DNA from: Streptococcus sanguinis
GTDB taxonomy: Bacteria; Bacillota; Bacilli; Lactobacillales; Streptococcaceae
Assembly: GCF_026781265.1 (NCBI RefSeq)
Contig: NZ_JAKUVC010000005.1
Location: 62,001 to 126,000 of the forward strand
Length of the DNA: 64,000 nucleotides
Direction of reading: 5' to 3'
Positions 15,747 through 26,804 of this stretch are shown here, piece by piece. How positions within the stretch are numbered: position 1 is the stretch's first letter; each line of letters starts with the position of its first letter. Under the pieces are notes generated by a model. It did not search any database, had not been told where the DNA came from, and saw nothing but the letters and a program-made list of their open reading frames with translations. Position numbers and translations under genes: made by a program.

Positions 15747-16160
15747 ATGCCTACAATTAACCAATTGGTTCGCAAACCGCGCAAATCAAAAGTAGAAAAA
15801 TCTAAATCACCAGCTTTGAACGTTGGATACAACAGCCATAAAAAAGTTCAAACAAACGTATCTTCACCACAAAAACGTGGAGTTGCAACTCGTGTCGGAA
15901 CTATGACACCTAAGAAACCGAACTCTGCCCTTCGTAAGTTTGCCCGTGTACGTCTGAGCAACCTGATTGAAGTTACAGCTTACATCCCAGGTATCGGACA
16001 CAACCTTCAAGAGCACAGTGTTGTGCTTCTTCGTGGTGGACGTGTAAAAGACCTTCCAGGGGTACGTTACCATATCGTCCGCGGTGCACTTGATACAGCA
16101 GGTGTTACTGATCGTAAACAAGGCCGTTCTAAATACGGTACTAAAAAACCAAAAGCATAA
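15747..16160 (+). CDS. rpsL: 30S ribosomal protein S12
   Basis: 137 residues of universally conserved S12, which forms part of the decoding centre. The loop KKPNSALRK keeps Lys at the classical streptomycin-resistance position, and [13 protein letters not shown] keeps the second Lys, so the sequence is wild type at both sites. AGGAGAATGTAG precedes the ATG. It is first of a two-gene transcript with rpsG. Confidence 0.98.
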   Translation: MPTINQLVRKPRKSKVEKSKSPALNVGYNSHKKVQTNVSSPQKRGVATRVGTMTPKKPNSALRKFARVRLSNLIEVTAYIPGIGHNLQEHSVVLLRGGRVKDLPGVRYHIVRGALDTAGVTDRKQGRSKYGTKKPKA

Positions 16161-16179
16161 GGAAAGGGGAGAAAGATAA

Positions 16180-16650
16180 ATGAGTCGTAAAAACCAAGCG
16201 CCTAAGCGCGAAGTATTGCCAGATCCGCTTTACAATTCAAAATTAGTTACTCGTCTTATCAACCGCGTTATGCTTGATGGTAAGCGTGGTACAGCGGCTT
16301 CTATCGTTTACGGAGCTTTTGATCAAATCAAAGAAGCAACTGGAAACGATGCGCTGGAAGTATTTGAAACAGCTATGGAAAACATCATGCCTGTACTTGA
16401 AGTTCGTGCTCGCCGTGTCGGTGGTTCAAACTACCAAGTTCCGGTTGAAGTTCGTCCAGAACGCCGTACAACACTTGGACTTCGCTGGTTGGTAACTATT
16501 GCTCGTCAACGTGGTGAGCACACAATGGTTGACCGCCTTGCAAAAGAAATCTTGGATGCATCTAACAACACCGGTGCAGCTGTTAAGAAACGTGAAGACA
16601 CTCATCGTATGGCTGAAGCCAACCGTGCCTTCGCACACTTCCGTTGGTAA
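16180..16650 (+). CDS. rpsG: 30S ribosomal protein S7
   Basis: 156 residues, full length, the primary 16S rRNA-binding protein that nucleates assembly of the 30S head. The N-terminal [16 protein letters not shown] and the central [20 protein letters not shown] segments are typical. It starts 19 bp after rpsL behind GGAAAGGGGAG. The str operon order S12-S7-EF-G is kept, but fusA has its own terminator-promoter module. Confidence 0.98.
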   Translation: MSRKNQAPKREVLPDPLYNSKLVTRLINRVMLDGKRGTAASIVYGAFDQIKEATGNDALEVFETAMENIMPVLEVRARRVGGSNYQVPVEVRPERRTTLGLRWLVTIARQRGEHTMVDRLAKEILDASNNTGAAVKKREDTHRMAEANRAFAHFRW

Positions 16651-16664
16651 GAATAAGATACTAA

Positions 16665-16753
16665 GGGCGTAAAAAAAGCGACTGAAAATTAGGAAGCTTG
16701 ACGCAGAATCAAAGATTCTAGAAAAGCTTATCTATTTTCCGAGCTTTTAGCCC
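16665..16753 (+). other. Structured non-coding stretch between rpsG and fusA
   Basis: The 240-bp gap holds several self-complementary segments: GGGC (16665-16668) and an A-rich AAAAAGC can pair with GCTTTT-a-GCCC (16743-16752), enclosing GAATC/GATTC. A CAACTT/AAGTTG hairpin lies just downstream. No coding frame is seen. It may be an mRNA 3' structure or regulatory RNA. Confidence 0.35.
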
Positions 16754-16812
16754 GAGTTCAATTCAACTTATCTACAAGTTGAGACCAACAAAAACAAGAT
16801 AAACATTGAGAA

Positions 16813-16839
16813 CGGGTAGGTCCTGCCTATCCGTTTTTG
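16813..16839 (+). terminator. Terminator of rpsL-rpsG
   Basis: ACGGGTAGG (16813-16821) pairs with CCTATCCGT (16827-16835), followed by TTTTT. Its T-run reaches into the -35 region of the fusA promoter. Confidence 0.8.
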
Positions 16840-16848
16840 CTAAATAAT

Positions 16849-16857
16849 GTTATAATA
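16849..16857 (+). promoter_or_regulatory. Extended -10 promoter of fusA
   Basis: TGTTATAAT, immediately downstream of the rpsG terminator and 34 bp before fusA. Confidence 0.65.
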
Positions 16858-16891
16858 AACTGTAAAATAAATTAATAGGAGAAATAACCAA

Positions 16892-18973
16892 ATGGCTCGC
16901 GAATTTTCACTTGAAAAAACTCGTAATATCGGTATCATGGCCCACGTCGATGCTGGTAAAACAACAACAACTGAGCGTATTCTTTACTACACTGGTAAAA
17001 TCCACAAAATCGGTGAAACTCACGAAGGTGCGTCACAAATGGACTGGATGGAGCAAGAGCAAGAGCGTGGTGTCACTATCACATCTGCTGCGACAACTGC
17101 TCAATGGGACAACCACCGCGTAAACATCATCGACACACCGGGACACGTGGACTTCACAATCGAAGTACAACGTTCTCTTCGTGTCTTGGACGGTGCGGTA
17201 ACCGTTCTTGACTCACAATCAGGTGTTGAGCCTCAAACTGAAACAGTTTGGCGTCAAGCAACTGAATACGGAGTTCCTCGTATCGTATTTGCTAACAAGA
17301 TGGACAAGATTGGTGCTGACTTCCTTTACTCAGTAAGCACTTTGCATGATCGTCTTCAAGCAAACGCTCATCCAATCCAATTGCCAATTGGTTCAGAAGA
17401 TGACTTCCGCGGAATTATCGACTTGATCAAGATGAAGGCTGAAATCTATACTAACGACCTTGGTACAGATATTTTGGAAGAAGATATCCCAGCTGAATAC
17501 CTTGAGCAAGCTCAAGAATACCGTGAAAAATTGGTGGAAGCAGTTGCTGAAACTGATGAAGAATTGATGATGAAATACCTTGAAGGTGAAGAGATCACTA
17601 ACGAAGAATTGAAAGCTGGTATCCGCCGTGCGACTATCAACGTTGAATTCTTCCCAGTATTGTGTGGTTCTGCCTTCAAGAACAAGGGTGTTCAATTGAT
17701 GCTTGATGCAGTTATTGACTATTTGCCAAGCCCACTTGACATCCCGGCAATCAAAGGTATCAACCCAGATACAGAAGAAGAAGAAACTCGTCCTGCATCT
17801 GATGAAGAGCCATTTGCAGCTCTTGCCTTCAAGATCATGACTGACCCATTCGTAGGTCGTTTGACTTTCTTCCGTGTTTACTCAGGTGTCTTGAACAGCG
17901 GTTCATACGTATTGAATACTTCTAAAGGTAAACGTGAACGTATCGGACGTATCCTGCAAATGCACGCCAACAGCCGTAACGAAATCGAAACAGTATACGC
18001 TGGTGATATCGCTGCTGCCGTAGGTTTGAAAGATACAACTACTGGTGACTCATTGACAGATGAAAAAGCTAAAATCATCCTTGAGTCTATCAATGTTCCA
18101 GAACCAGTTATCCAGCTGATGGTTGAGCCTAAGTCTAAGGCTGACCAAGACAAGATGGGTATTGCTCTGCAAAAATTGGCTGAAGAAGATCCAACATTCC
18201 GCGTTGAAACAAACGTTGAAACTGGTGAAACAGTTATTTCTGGTATGGGTGAGCTTCACTTGGATGTCCTTGTTGACCGTATGCGTCGTGAGTTCAAGGT
18301 TGAAGCTAACGTAGGTGCACCTCAAGTATCTTACCGTGAAACTTTCCGCGCTTCTACTCAAGCTCGTGGATTCTTCAAACGCCAATCTGGTGGTAAAGGT
18401 CAATTCGGTGACGTTTGGATCGAGTTCACACCAAATGAAGAAGGAAAAGGCTTCGAGTTTGAAAATGCTATCGTCGGTGGTGTGGTTCCACGTGAATTCA
18501 TCCCAGCGGTAGAAAAAGGTTTGGTTGAGTCAATGGCGAACGGTGTCCTTGCTGGTTACCCAATCGTTGACGTGAAAGCTAAACTTTACGATGGTTCATA
18601 CCACGATGTCGACTCATCTGAAACAGCCTTCAAGGTTGCGGCATCACTTGCGTTAAAAGAAGCTGCTAAGACTGCACAACCAGCTATCCTTGAGCCAATG
18701 ATGTTGGTAACAATCACTGTTCCTGAAGAAAATCTTGGTGACGTTATGGGTCATGTAACAGCTCGTCGTGGACGTGTTGATGGTATGGAAGCGCATGGTA
18801 ACAGCCAAATCGTTCGTGCTTATGTTCCACTTGCTGAAATGTTCGGTTATGCAACAGTTCTTCGTTCAGCATCACAAGGACGCGGTACCTTCATGATGGT
18901 ATTTGACCACTACGAAGATGTACCTAAGTCAGTACAAGAAGAAATCATTAAGAAAAATAAAGGTGAAGCTTAA
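16892..18973 (+). CDS. fusA: Elongation factor G
   Basis: 693-residue translocase GTPase. The P-loop [13 protein letters not shown] (17-29), [18 protein letters not shown] and the C-terminal domains IV-V ([21 protein letters not shown]) are all present. EF-G drives tRNA-mRNA translocation and ribosome recycling. AGGAGAAATAACC precedes the ATG. Codon use is strongly biased, as expected for a highly expressed gene. It is monocistronic between its own promoter and a strong terminator. Confidence 0.98.
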   Translation: MAREFSLEKTRNIGIMAHVDAGKTTTTERILYYTGKIHKIGETHEGASQMDWMEQEQERGVTITSAATTAQWDNHRVNIIDTPGHVDFTIEVQRSLRVLDGAVTVLDSQSGVEPQTETVWRQATEYGVPRIVFANKMDKIGADFLYSVSTLHDRLQANAHPIQLPIGSEDDFRGIIDLIKMKAEIYTNDLGTDILEEDIPAEYLEQAQEYREKLVEAVAETDEELMMKYLEGEEITNEELKAGIRRATINVEFFPVLCGSAFKNKGVQLMLDAVIDYLPSPLDIPAIKGINPDTEEEETRPASDEEPFAALAFKIMTDPFVGRLTFFRVYSGVLNSGSYVLNTSKGKRERIGRILQMHANSRNEIETVYAGDIAAAVGLKDTTTGDSLTDEKAKIILESINVPEPVIQLMVEPKSKADQDKMGIALQKLAEEDPTFRVETNVETGETVISGMGELHLDVLVDRMRREFKVEANVGAPQVSYRETFRASTQARGFFKRQSGGKGQFGDVWIEFTPNEEGKGFEFENAIVGGVVPREFIPAVEKGLVESMANGVLAGYPIVDVKAKLYDGSYHDVDSSETAFKVAASLALKEAAKTAQPAILEPMMLVTITVPEENLGDVMGHVTARRGRVDGMEAHGNSQIVRAYVPLAEMFGYATVLRSASQGRGTFMMVFDHYEDVPKSVQEEIIKKNKGEA

Positions 18974-18991
18974 GCTTTGAGCTAAACCTTG

Positions 18992-19016
18992 GCACTCGCG
19001 TTTGCGGGTGCTTTTT
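18992..19016 (+). terminator. Terminator of fusA
   Basis: GCACTCGC (18992-18999) pairs with GCGGGTGC (19004-19011), loop GTTT, then TTTTT. The rest of the 320-bp gap up to gapA contains only the gapA promoter and AT-rich DNA. Confidence 0.88.
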
Positions 19017-19180
19017 CTATTTTGGAGAATTTACCCCTCAATAAAAAGGGAAAATGATTGATTTTGTAAGTTATATTTCTACATTTTCAAAAGATACTGC
19101 TTTGCTTTTTCAAATCAATGAAAGTCGAAATGAAAGTTAGTGAAAGAATTCATAATACTTGTTAATAACAATGAAATCAG

Positions 19181-19209
19181 TTGCATTTTACCTCAATTAA
19201 GTATATAAT
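19181..19209 (+). promoter_or_regulatory. Promoter of gapA
   Basis: TTGCAT, 17-bp spacer, TATAAT. The start near 19216 gives a leader of about 78 nt. Confidence 0.85.
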
Positions 19210-19293
19210 AGAGATGTTGAAAGGTGATTTGTAGCAACGCAAGTTACTCTTTTCACATAAAATTTTTTGATTTTCATAAGGAGGAAATCACGA

Positions 19294-20301
19294 ATGGTAG
19301 TTAAAGTTGGTATTAACGGTTTCGGTCGTATCGGTCGTCTTGCTTTCCGTCGTATCCAAAACGTAGAAGGTGTTGAAGTTACTCGCATCAACGACCTTAC
19401 AGATCCAGTAATGCTTGCACACTTGTTGAAATACGACACAACTCAAGGTCGTTTCGATGGTACTGTTGAAGTTAAAGAAGGTGGATTTGAAGTTAACGGT
19501 AAATTCGTTAAAGTTTCTGCTGAACGTGACCCAGAACAAATTGACTGGGCTACTGACGGTGTAGAAATCGTTCTTGAAGCAACTGGTTTCTTTGCTAAGA
19601 AAGATGCTGCTGAAAAACACCTTAAAGGTGGTGCTAAGAAAGTTGTTATCACTGCTCCTGGTGGAAATGACGTTAAGACAGTTGTATTTAACACTAACCA
19701 CGATGTTCTTGATGGTACTGAAACAGTTATCTCAGGTGCTTCATGTACTACAAACTGCTTGGCTCCAATGGCTAAAGCGCTTCAAGACAACTTCGGTGTT
19801 GTTGAAGGATTGATGACTACTATCCATGCTTACACTGGTGACCAAATGATCCTTGACGGACCACACCGTGGTGGTGACCTTCGTCGTGCTCGCGCTGGTG
19901 CTGCAAACATCGTTCCTAACTCAACTGGTGCTGCTAAAGCTATCGGCTTGGTTATCCCAGAATTGAACGGTAAATTGGACGGATCTGCACAACGCGTTCC
20001 AACTCCAACTGGATCAGTTACTGAATTGGTTGCTGTTCTTGAAAAGAACGTAACAGTTGATGAAGTAAACGCGGCTATGAAAGCAGCAGCTAACGAATCA
20101 TACGGTTACACAGAAGATCCAATCGTATCTTCAGATATCGTAGGTATGTCTTACGGTTCATTGTTCGACGCAACTCAAACTAAAGTTCTTGATGTTGACG
20201 GCAAACAATTGGTTAAAGTTGTATCATGGTACGACAACGAAATGTCATACACTGCACAACTTGTACGTACTCTTGAATACTTCGCGAAAATCGCTAAATA
20301 A
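19294..20301 (+). CDS. gapA: Glyceraldehyde-3-phosphate dehydrogenase, type I
   Basis: 335 residues from the ATG at 19294, preceded by AAGGAGG. An in-frame ATG at 19267 lies upstream of this ribosome site and is not used. NAD-binding motif [11 protein letters not shown] is at 5-15; catalytic Cys151 lies in [11 protein letters not shown]. It oxidises glyceraldehyde-3-phosphate to 1,3-bisphosphoglycerate. Streptococcal GapA is also known on the cell surface as a plasminogen-binding protein. Codon bias is strong. Confidence 0.97.
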   Translation: MVVKVGINGFGRIGRLAFRRIQNVEGVEVTRINDLTDPVMLAHLLKYDTTQGRFDGTVEVKEGGFEVNGKFVKVSAERDPEQIDWATDGVEIVLEATGFFAKKDAAEKHLKGGAKKVVITAPGGNDVKTVVFNTNHDVLDGTETVISGASCTTNCLAPMAKALQDNFGVVEGLMTTIHAYTGDQMILDGPHRGGDLRRARAGAANIVPNSTGAAKAIGLVIPELNGKLDGSAQRVPTPTGSVTELVAVLEKNVTVDEVNAAMKAAANESYGYTEDPIVSSDIVGMSYGSLFDATQTKVLDVDGKQLVKVVSWYDNEMSYTAQLVRTLEYFAKIAK

Positions 20302-20317
20302 TTCAATAGTAGAAGAA

Positions 20318-20341
20318 AGAGGCTCATTTGAGTCTCTTTTT
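20318..20341 (+). terminator. Terminator of gapA
   Basis: AGAGGCTC (20318-20325) pairs with GAGTCTCT (20330-20337), then TTTTT. Confidence 0.85.
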
Positions 20342-20511
20342 GTTAATTATTTGGTGATAACAAAGAGATAAAGTGTAGTAATTGTACCCGGGCTAGGTTT
20401 TACTAAGTATAGTGTGATTCTTTTTATACTCTAATACTAAAGTGTGGAAAAAGTAAGTACATTGCTTTTTTGTGAAAATTTTCCTTATATCAAGAAAACT
20501 TTTGGAAAATA

Positions 20512-20520
20512 TGATATAAT
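20512..20520 (+). promoter_or_regulatory. Extended -10 promoter of pgk
   Basis: TGATATAAT, 36 bp before pgk, with no strong -35. Confidence 0.65.
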
Positions 20521-20556
20521 AGTTGCGTATAAAATATGAAAAGGAGTTTTTGTAAC

Positions 20557-21753
20557 ATGGCAAAACTTACTGTTAAAGACGTTGACTTGAAAGGTAAAAA
20601 AGTCCTCGTTCGTGTAGACTTTAACGTACCATTGAAAGACGGAGTGATTACAAATGACAACCGTATCACTGCTGCTCTTCCAACTATTAAATACATCATT
20701 GAGCAAGGCGGTCGTGCAATTCTCTTCTCTCACCTTGGACGTGTCAAAGAAGAAGCAGACAAAGAAGGCAAATCACTTGCACCAGTAGCTGCAGACTTGG
20801 CTGCTAAATTGGGTCAAGACGTTGTTTTCCCAGGTGTCACTCGTGGTGCTGAATTGGAAGCAGCTATCAATGCTCTTGAAGATGGACAAGTTCTTTTGGT
20901 TGAAAACACTCGTTTTGAAGATGTGGACGGCAAGAAAGAATCTAAAAACGATCCAGAACTTGGTAAATACTGGGCATCTCTTGGAGATGGTATCTTTGTA
21001 AATGATGCATTCGGTACAGCTCACCGCGCGCATGCATCTAACGTAGGTATCTCAGGCAACGTTGAAAAAGCAGTTGCTGGCTTCCTTCTTGAAAACGAAA
21101 TTGCCTACATCCAAGAAGCTGTTGAAACTCCAGAACGTCCATTCGTAGCCATTCTTGGTGGTTCAAAAGTATCTGACAAGATCGGTGTTATCGAAAACTT
21201 GCTTGAAAAAGCTGATAAAGTACTTATCGGTGGTGGTATGACTTACACATTCTACAAAGCGCAAGGTATCGAAATCGGTAACTCACTTGTAGAAGAAGAT
21301 AAATTGGATGTTGCGAAAGCTCTTCTTGAAAAAGCAAACGGCAAATTGATCTTGCCAGTTGACTCTAAAGAAGCAAACGCATTTGCTGACTACACTGAAG
21401 TGAAAGACACTGAAGGTGAAGCAGTGGATCCAGGCTTCCTTGGCCTTGATATCGGTCCTAAATCTATTGCTAAATTTGATGAAGCGTTGACTGGTGCAAA
21501 AACTGTTGTCTGGAATGGCCCTATGGGTGTATTTGAAAACCCAGACTTCCAAGCTGGTACAATCGGTGTCATGGACGCTATCGTGAAACAACCTGGCGTA
21601 AAATCAATCATCGGTGGTGGTGACTCAGCTGCTGCAGCCATCAACCTTGGCCGTGCAGACAAGTTCTCATGGATTTCTACTGGTGGTGGAGCATCAATGG
21701 AACTCCTTGAAGGTAAAGTATTACCAGGACTTGCAGCACTGACTGAGAAATAA
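20557..21753 (+). CDS. pgk: Phosphoglycerate kinase
   Basis: 398 residues from the ATG at 20557 ([26 protein letters not shown]), preceded by AAAAGGAG. An in-frame ATG at 20536 precedes that site. Substrate-binding HLGR, the hinge, and nucleotide-binding GGGDSAAA and STGGGASME are visible. It makes ATP and 3-phosphoglycerate from 1,3-bisphosphoglycerate, the step after GapA, and lies directly downstream as a separate transcription unit. Confidence 0.97.
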   Translation: MAKLTVKDVDLKGKKVLVRVDFNVPLKDGVITNDNRITAALPTIKYIIEQGGRAILFSHLGRVKEEADKEGKSLAPVAADLAAKLGQDVVFPGVTRGAELEAAINALEDGQVLLVENTRFEDVDGKKESKNDPELGKYWASLGDGIFVNDAFGTAHRAHASNVGISGNVEKAVAGFLLENEIAYIQEAVETPERPFVAILGGSKVSDKIGVIENLLEKADKVLIGGGMTYTFYKAQGIEIGNSLVEEDKLDVAKALLEKANGKLILPVDSKEANAFADYTEVKDTEGEAVDPGFLGLDIGPKSIAKFDEALTGAKTVVWNGPMGVFENPDFQAGTIGVMDAIVKQPGVKSIIGGGDSAAAAINLGRADKFSWISTGGGASMELLEGKVLPGLAALTEK

Positions 21754-21809
21754 GCAGCAAGCTTAGAAACTTTGATTTTGTAGATAACAAGTACAAAACT
21801 GTAATAAGG

Positions 21810-21836
21810 AAAGACTAGTGAAAGCTGGTCTTTTTC
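21810..21836 (+). terminator. Terminator of pgk
   Basis: AAAGACTAG (21810-21818) pairs with CTGGTCTTT (21825-21833), then TTT. Confidence 0.82.
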
Positions 21837-22011
21837 TTGTATTCTCATTGTCCTGCTGTAGGGAAAAATCCTACAATAAAAATACGTTTTTCCTTGGATG
21901 TCTAAATCTGCATAAAGGTAAATAAAACGAGCATAAAATGCTTGCAAAACTGAGAAAAACTTGTTAGGATTAAGATATATATATTTATTCTGATGCTTAA
22001 AGAGGGTCAAA

Positions 22012-22062
22012 ATGAGAAAGAAACTTCTGATTGGTGGCTTCCATTACTTTTTGATTTTCTGA
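22012..22062 (+). CDS. Possible 16-residue leader peptide upstream of the antigen I/II gene
   Basis: An ATG preceded by GAGGG encodes [16 protein letters not shown] and stops 49 bp before the adhesin start. The peptide is basic at the N-terminus and hydrophobic after it. The 358-bp gap after pgk otherwise holds the pgk terminator and a small TGTAGG/CCTACA hairpin near 21857. Such a short frame can occur by chance. Confidence 0.25.
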   Translation: MRKKLLIGGFHYFLIF

Positions 22063-22111
22063 GGGCATGAGAAAACTGCATACTGTAAAAGTTAGCAGAG
22101 GGAGGAGAAAA

Positions 22112-25100
22112 ATGAAGAAAAAAGAAGTTTTTGGTTGTCGGAAAAACAAGGCTGTTAAAACTTTATGCGGTGCTGTTCTAGGTGCGGCTTTTTTAACGTC
22201 AACGATGCAAGTAAGAGCAGATGAAGTGGTATCTGATACCAATAGTCCTGTTAATACTGAAATGGTGGGCACTGGAAATGCAGCGACTAATCTGCCTCAA
22301 GCTCAAGGGCCAGCCAGTCAGGCATCTAAAGAGAGTCAGGCGAGAGCAGGTCAGGCAGATGGCGATGTGACAGTGACTGTTCCAACAGCTGGTTTAGATG
22401 AAAGCGTCAAAAAGGCTCAAGAAGCTGGACTGACAGTGGTCAAAGACCCAGCTGTTGACAAAGGAGTAGCTCAGACTGCTCAAGAAACTGCAGACAAAAA
22501 AGCGGAGATTGCAGCAGATTATCAAGCGCAAGTAACCGACATTGATGCCAAGGTCAAGGAGTACAAAGAAAAAGTATCAGCCTACGAGGCGGAAGTAGTT
22601 CGGATTACAGCAGAAAACAAAGCGGCTGCAGACCAATACGCTAAAGATTTGGCTGCTCATCAAGCAGAAGTGGCTCGGATTACAGCAGAAAATGCTCAGC
22701 TGAAAGCAGATTATGAAGCAGCACTGAGCAAGTACAAAACAGATTTAGCAGCGGTTCAAAAGACGAATGCGGATAATGCGGCAGCCTATCAAGCAGCTAA
22801 AGCGGCCTATGATGCAGAATTAGCTCGTGTTCAAAAACTAAATGCGGAAACAAAGGCTAATTATGATACGGCTCTGGCGGCTTATGCTAGTGAGCTGGAC
22901 CGTGTTCAAAAAGCGAATGCGGCAGCTAAGGCTCGGTATGAAAAAGCTTTGGCTGACACTGAAGCTGCCAATGCTAAGATTGCTGCTGATAATGAAGCTA
23001 TTAAACAGCGGAATGCGGCTGCAAAAGCGGCCTACGAGGCAGCACTTGCCCAATATCAAACAGATTTAGCTACTGTCCGAAAGACCAATACTGATAATGA
23101 AGCGGCATATCAAGCGGCTCAGGCGAATTATCAGGCAGAATTGGCTCGTATCCAAAAAGAAAATCAAGATAAAAAAGCTCAATATGAAGCAGATTTAGCA
23201 GCTTATGAAGCTAGAAAGACTCAAATTGAAGCTGAAAATGCAGCAGCTCAAAAAGAATATGAGCAAAAGCTAGCAGAGAATCAAGCTAAGAATGCCACTA
23301 TAGCAGCTGAAAATGAAGAAATCAAGAAGCGTAATGCTCAAGCCCAAGCAAACTATCAAGCTCAGTTGGCCCAGTATAATGCTGATTTGGCTGCCTATAA
23401 CACAAAATTAGCCAAGTATCAGCAAGATAAGGCTAAATATGATGCTGAACAGGCCAAGATTAAGGCTGGACTGGCTCTTGCAGAAGCAAAGAAGACTGAA
23501 GACGGGCATTTGAGCCGTCCAATTGCGCAAAGCCTGGTTTTCAAATCAGAACCTAATGCTGATCTGTCACTGACTACAACTGGTGAGTTTGTCAGCTATG
23601 CTGGCATGGAAGCCGCTGTGAAGAATACTGCAGAGTTTTCTAAGAAACTCTTCCAGTTGGACAACTTCAAAGTAACAGATATTCAAAATGCTAACTATCA
23701 GACCAATCAGCAGGAAAGCTTTGGTACGGTTGGTAAGTATGCAGACTATAGTTCTAACGTAACAAGCGGTAAAGGACCGACTGAATGGTCTTCTGTTTTG
23801 CTGAGTCGCGGTCAGTCTGCAACAGCAACCTATACAAATCTTCAGGGAACTTATTATCGAGGGAAAAAAGTTTCTAAAATTGTTTATACTTATACTCTTG
23901 ATCCAAGCTCTCAATTCCGCAATGATAAGGCTTGGTTAGGTATTTTTAAAGACCCGACCATGGGAGTTTTTGCTTCCGCTTATACAGGAAATTTTGAAGA
24001 TGCAACCTCTCTCTTTGTGAAGACGGAATTTGTCTTTTATGATGATAAAGGCCAACCTATTAATTTTGATCAGGCCTTGATGTCCGTGGCTTCCCTCAAC
24101 CGTGAAGCTAACTCTATCGAAATGGCCAAAGATTATACCGGAACTTTCAACAAGATTTCGGGTTCATCTATTGATGAAAAAAACGGTCAAATCTATGCGA
24201 CCGAGTCTGAAAACTTCAAAAAAGGAGTTGGCGGATCTCGCTTTACCATGTATAAGAATGCTCAGCCGGACTCAGGCTGGGACACCACAGATGCTCCTAA
24301 CTCATGGTATGGGGCAGGAGCGGTGGAAATTTCTGGTACAACCAACAGCATGACGATTGGAACGATTTCCTCTTCTGAAGTGTTAGGCCAGCCAGAGGCT
24401 ACTGATCCACGTAGGGCTGACAAACTAGCTCCTAAGAAACCAAATATTTGGTTTGCGATTAATGGTGATGTTCGAGCGAATGATCTGCCAATCATCACAG
24501 TAGAAGAACCGGAAGCGCCCGTAGCTCCTACAGCTCCTGCAGTGCCAAGTGAAGAAGCGCTTAAGCCTTTGGATCCAGCTCCCACTGCACCAACACCGAA
24601 GGCTCTTCCAACCCCTCCGGCAGCACCGACTTATGAAAAAGATCCGACGCCACCGACTCGTACACCGGAAACACCAGAGCCTAGTAAGCCATCTGAGCCA
24701 AGCTGTGAAGTAGAAAAAGCTGTCCGGCCAGCAGTGGTAGAACCGACCTATGAAAAGGAGCCCACACCTCCGGCAGCACCGACTTATGAGAAGGAGCCGG
24801 AAGCGCCAACTCCTACACCAGATACACCGGAGCCTAATAAGCCGGTAGAACCAACTTATAGCCCGCTGCCAACCTCACCAGCAGAGCCTGTTTATCAAAA
24901 AGAGCCAGCAGCGCCCGTAGTTCCGACTGTGCATTATCATTATCATCTCTTGCAATCTCAACCGCAGATTAATAAAGAAATTCAAAATGACCAAGGCATC
25001 AATATTGATAAGACTCTGGTAGCTAAGCAGTCCATCGTTCAGTTTGCCTTAAAGACAGAAGCTCTTCCAGCCGGACGCAGTGAGACGACTTCTTTTGTCA

Positions 25101-26632
25101 TTGCTGATCCACTGCCAAGTGGTTATGAATTTGACTTAGAAGCAACAAAAGCTGCTAGTGCAGGTTTTGACGTCAGCTATGATAAGGCTAGCCACACAGT
25201 GACATTTAAAGCAAATGCAGCAACCTTAGCTACTTATAACGCAGATACGACCAAAGAAGTTGCTACGCTCTTTCCAACAGTAGTCGGCCGAGTGCTCAAC
25301 GATGGCGCAACCTATACTAATAATTTCACCCTGACAGTCAATGATGCCTATGGTGTCCGCTCAAACGTAGTACGCGTGACCACGCCAGGCAAGCCTGATG
25401 ATTCAGACAATCCAAGCAATAATTACATCAAGCCAACCAAGGTCAATAAAAACAAGGCAGGATTGGTAATTGATGGTAAGGAAGTCTTGGCTGGTTCGAC
25501 CAATTACTACGAGCTGACTTGGGATTTGGATCAGTATAAGGGTAACAAGTCATCTAAGAGCACGATTCAAAAAGGTTTCTACTATGTGGATGACTATCCG
25601 GAAGAAGCACTTGAACTTCGTCCGGAATTAGTCAAGCTAGTAGATGCGGATGGCAAGGCTGTAGCAGGTGTGACAGTGACCCACTACGAGAGTCTTGAAA
25701 AGGCCCCTGCAGCAGTTCGGGAGCTCCTTCAAAAGGCCAATATCACTGTTAAAGGTTCTTTCCAACTCTTTGCAGCAGACGATGCCCAAGCATTTTATGA
25801 CCAATATGTCGTAACAGGTAAATCTTTGACCATTACAAGCCCTATGGCTGTCAAAGAAGGAATGGGCCGCACAGGCGGTAAATTCGAGAATCGAGCTTAT
25901 CAAATTGACTTTGGAAATGGTTATGCGACAGACGTAGTTGTGAACAATGTTCCTAAAATCAGTCCTGAAAAAGATATTACCCTGAGCCTTGACCCAACAA
26001 GTGCAGAGAACTTGGATGGCAAGGAACTGACTTTGGGACAGCACTTTAACTACCGTCTCATCGGCGGCTTGATCCCTGCTAACCACTCTGAAGATTTGAC
26101 AGACTATAGCTTTGTGGATGATTATGATCAACGAGGCGATGAGTACACGGGTGCTTACAAAAACTTTGCCAAAGTAGACATCAGACTCAAAGATGGTAAG
26201 GTGATAAAGGCTGGCACAGATTTGACTGAGTATACAGCTGCGAATATTGATCTTGAGAAAGGCTTGATTTCTATTCGTTTCAAGGAAGAATTCTTAGAGA
26301 CTATTTCTCTGGATTCAGCTTTTCAGGCTGAAACCTATTTACAGATGAAGCGGATTGCTACGGGTACTTTTGAAAACACCTACATTAATACTGTCAACCA
26401 TGTAGTCTATGCTTCAAATACAGTTACAACAGTCACTCCTAAGGCACAGCATCTGCTTGTTTCGGATGTGAACGATCCAAGAAGAGCCAATCCAACTCCA
26501 GTGGCTAAAAAGATTCCTGTTTCTCTTCTTCCAGAAACGGGAGCAAAAGATACAGTCTATCTGCCATATCTAGGTTTAGCAGCCATTATTGGTGCTTTAG
26601 GTCTAGGAAAATTGAAAGGTAAAGAAGACTGA
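22112..26632 (+). CDS. Antigen I/II family surface adhesin (SspA/SspB/Pac type)
   Basis: 1506 residues from the ATG at 22112, which follows GGGAGGAG; an in-frame ATG at 22067 lacks a clear ribosome site. Domains in order: signal peptide with [15 protein letters not shown], cleaved near VRA-DE (36/37); an alanine-rich heptad region of repeats (about 130-450); a GbpC/V-region lectin-like fold (about 460-795); a proline-rich region (about 800-950) with PTYEKEP units; the C-terminal C1-C3 domains (950-1460); LPETG at 1473-1477, then a hydrophobic helix and charged tail. The A and P regions form a long stalk that presents the V domain. The family binds salivary agglutinin and other bacteria. It has its own terminator. 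Confidence 0.93.
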   Translation: MKKKEVFGCRKNKAVKTLCGAVLGAAFLTSTMQVRADEVVSDTNSPVNTEMVGTGNAATNLPQAQGPASQASKESQARAGQADGDVTVTVPTAGLDESVKKAQEAGLTVVKDPAVDKGVAQTAQETADKKAEIAADYQAQVTDIDAKVKEYKEKVSAYEAEVVRITAENKAAADQYAKDLAAHQAEVARITAENAQLKADYEAALSKYKTDLAAVQKTNADNAAAYQAAKAAYDAELARVQKLNAETKANYDTALAAYASELDRVQKANAAAKARYEKALADTEAANAKIAADNEAIKQRNAAAKAAYEAALAQYQTDLATVRKTNTDNEAAYQAAQANYQAELARIQKENQDKKAQYEADLAAYEARKTQIEAENAAAQKEYEQKLAENQAKNATIAAENEEIKKRNAQAQANYQAQLAQYNADLAAYNTKLAKYQQDKAKYDAEQAKIKAGLALAEAKKTEDGHLSRPIAQSLVFKSEPNADLSLTTTGEFVSYAGMEAAVKNTAEFSKKLFQLDNFKVTDIQNANYQTNQQESFGTVGKYADYSSNVTSGKGPTEWSSVLLSRGQSATATYTNLQGTYYRGKKVSKIVYTYTLDPSSQFRNDKAWLGIFKDPTMGVFASAYTGNFEDATSLFVKTEFVFYDDKGQPINFDQALMSVASLNREANSIEMAKDYTGTFNKISGSSIDEKNGQIYATESENFKKGVGGSRFTMYKNAQPDSGWDTTDAPNSWYGAGAVEISGTTNSMTIGTISSSEVLGQPEATDPRRADKLAPKKPNIWFAINGDVRANDLPIITVEEPEAPVAPTAPAVPSEEALKPLDPAPTAPTPKALPTPPAAPTYEKDPTPPTRTPETPEPSKPSEPSCEVEKAVRPAVVEPTYEKEPTPPAAPTYEKEPEAPTPTPDTPEPNKPVEPTYSPLPTSPAEPVYQKEPAAPVVPTVHYHYHLLQSQPQINKEIQNDQGINIDKTLVAKQSIVQFALKTEALPAGRSETTSFVIADPLPSGYEFDLEATKAASAGFDVSYDKASHTVTFKANAATLATYNADTTKEVATLFPTVVGRVLNDGATYTNNFTLTVNDAYGVRSNVVRVTTPGKPDDSDNPSNNYIKPTKVNKNKAGLVIDGKEVLAGSTNYYELTWDLDQYKGNKSSKSTIQKGFYYVDDYPEEALELRPELVKLVDADGKAVAGVTVTHYESLEKAPAAVRELLQKANITVKGSFQLFAADDAQAFYDQYVVTGKSLTITSPMAVKEGMGRTGGKFENRAYQIDFGNGYATDVVVNNVPKISPEKDITLSLDPTSAENLDGKELTLGQHFNYRLIGGLIPANHSEDLTDYSFVDDYDQRGDEYTGAYKNFAKVDIRLKDGKVIKAGTDLTEYTAANIDLEKGLISIRFKEEFLETISLDSAFQAETYLQMKRIATGTFENTYINTVNHVVYASNTVTTVTPKAQHLLVSDVNDPRRANPTPVAKKIPVSLLPETGAKDTVYLPYLGLAAIIGALGLGKLKGKED

Positions 26633-26642
26633 TAATAGATGA

Positions 26643-26666
26643 GGCTAGGGAATCCCTAGCCTTTTT
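26643..26666 (+). terminator. Terminator of the antigen I/II gene
   Basis: GGCTAGGG (26643-26650) pairs perfectly with CCCTAGCC (26654-26661), then TTTTT. Confidence 0.9.
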
Positions 26667-26804
26667 ATCTTTAAAAATACTGCAAAATCTCATGTAGCAA
26701 AAGTCTAAATCATTTGTAACATGACAAAAACATAACTCTAAAAAAACTGACATGTAAATAAGGTATGATTTTTTTATCATCAAATTATACGGAGAAACAC
26801 AGTT

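Noticed and set aside
15747..16160. Possible streptomycin-resistant S12
   Set aside because: Both classical Lys positions are wild type.
19054..19140. 28-codon frame between fusA and gapA (MIDFVSYISTF...)
   Set aside because: It lies upstream of the gapA promoter, has only a weak ribosome site and no promoter of its own.
26700..26770. WalR/VicR-like direct repeat before the LysM-CHAP gene
   Set aside because: Half-sites such as TGTAAC, TGTAAA and TGTTAC are present, but no pair with correct spacing matches on both halves.
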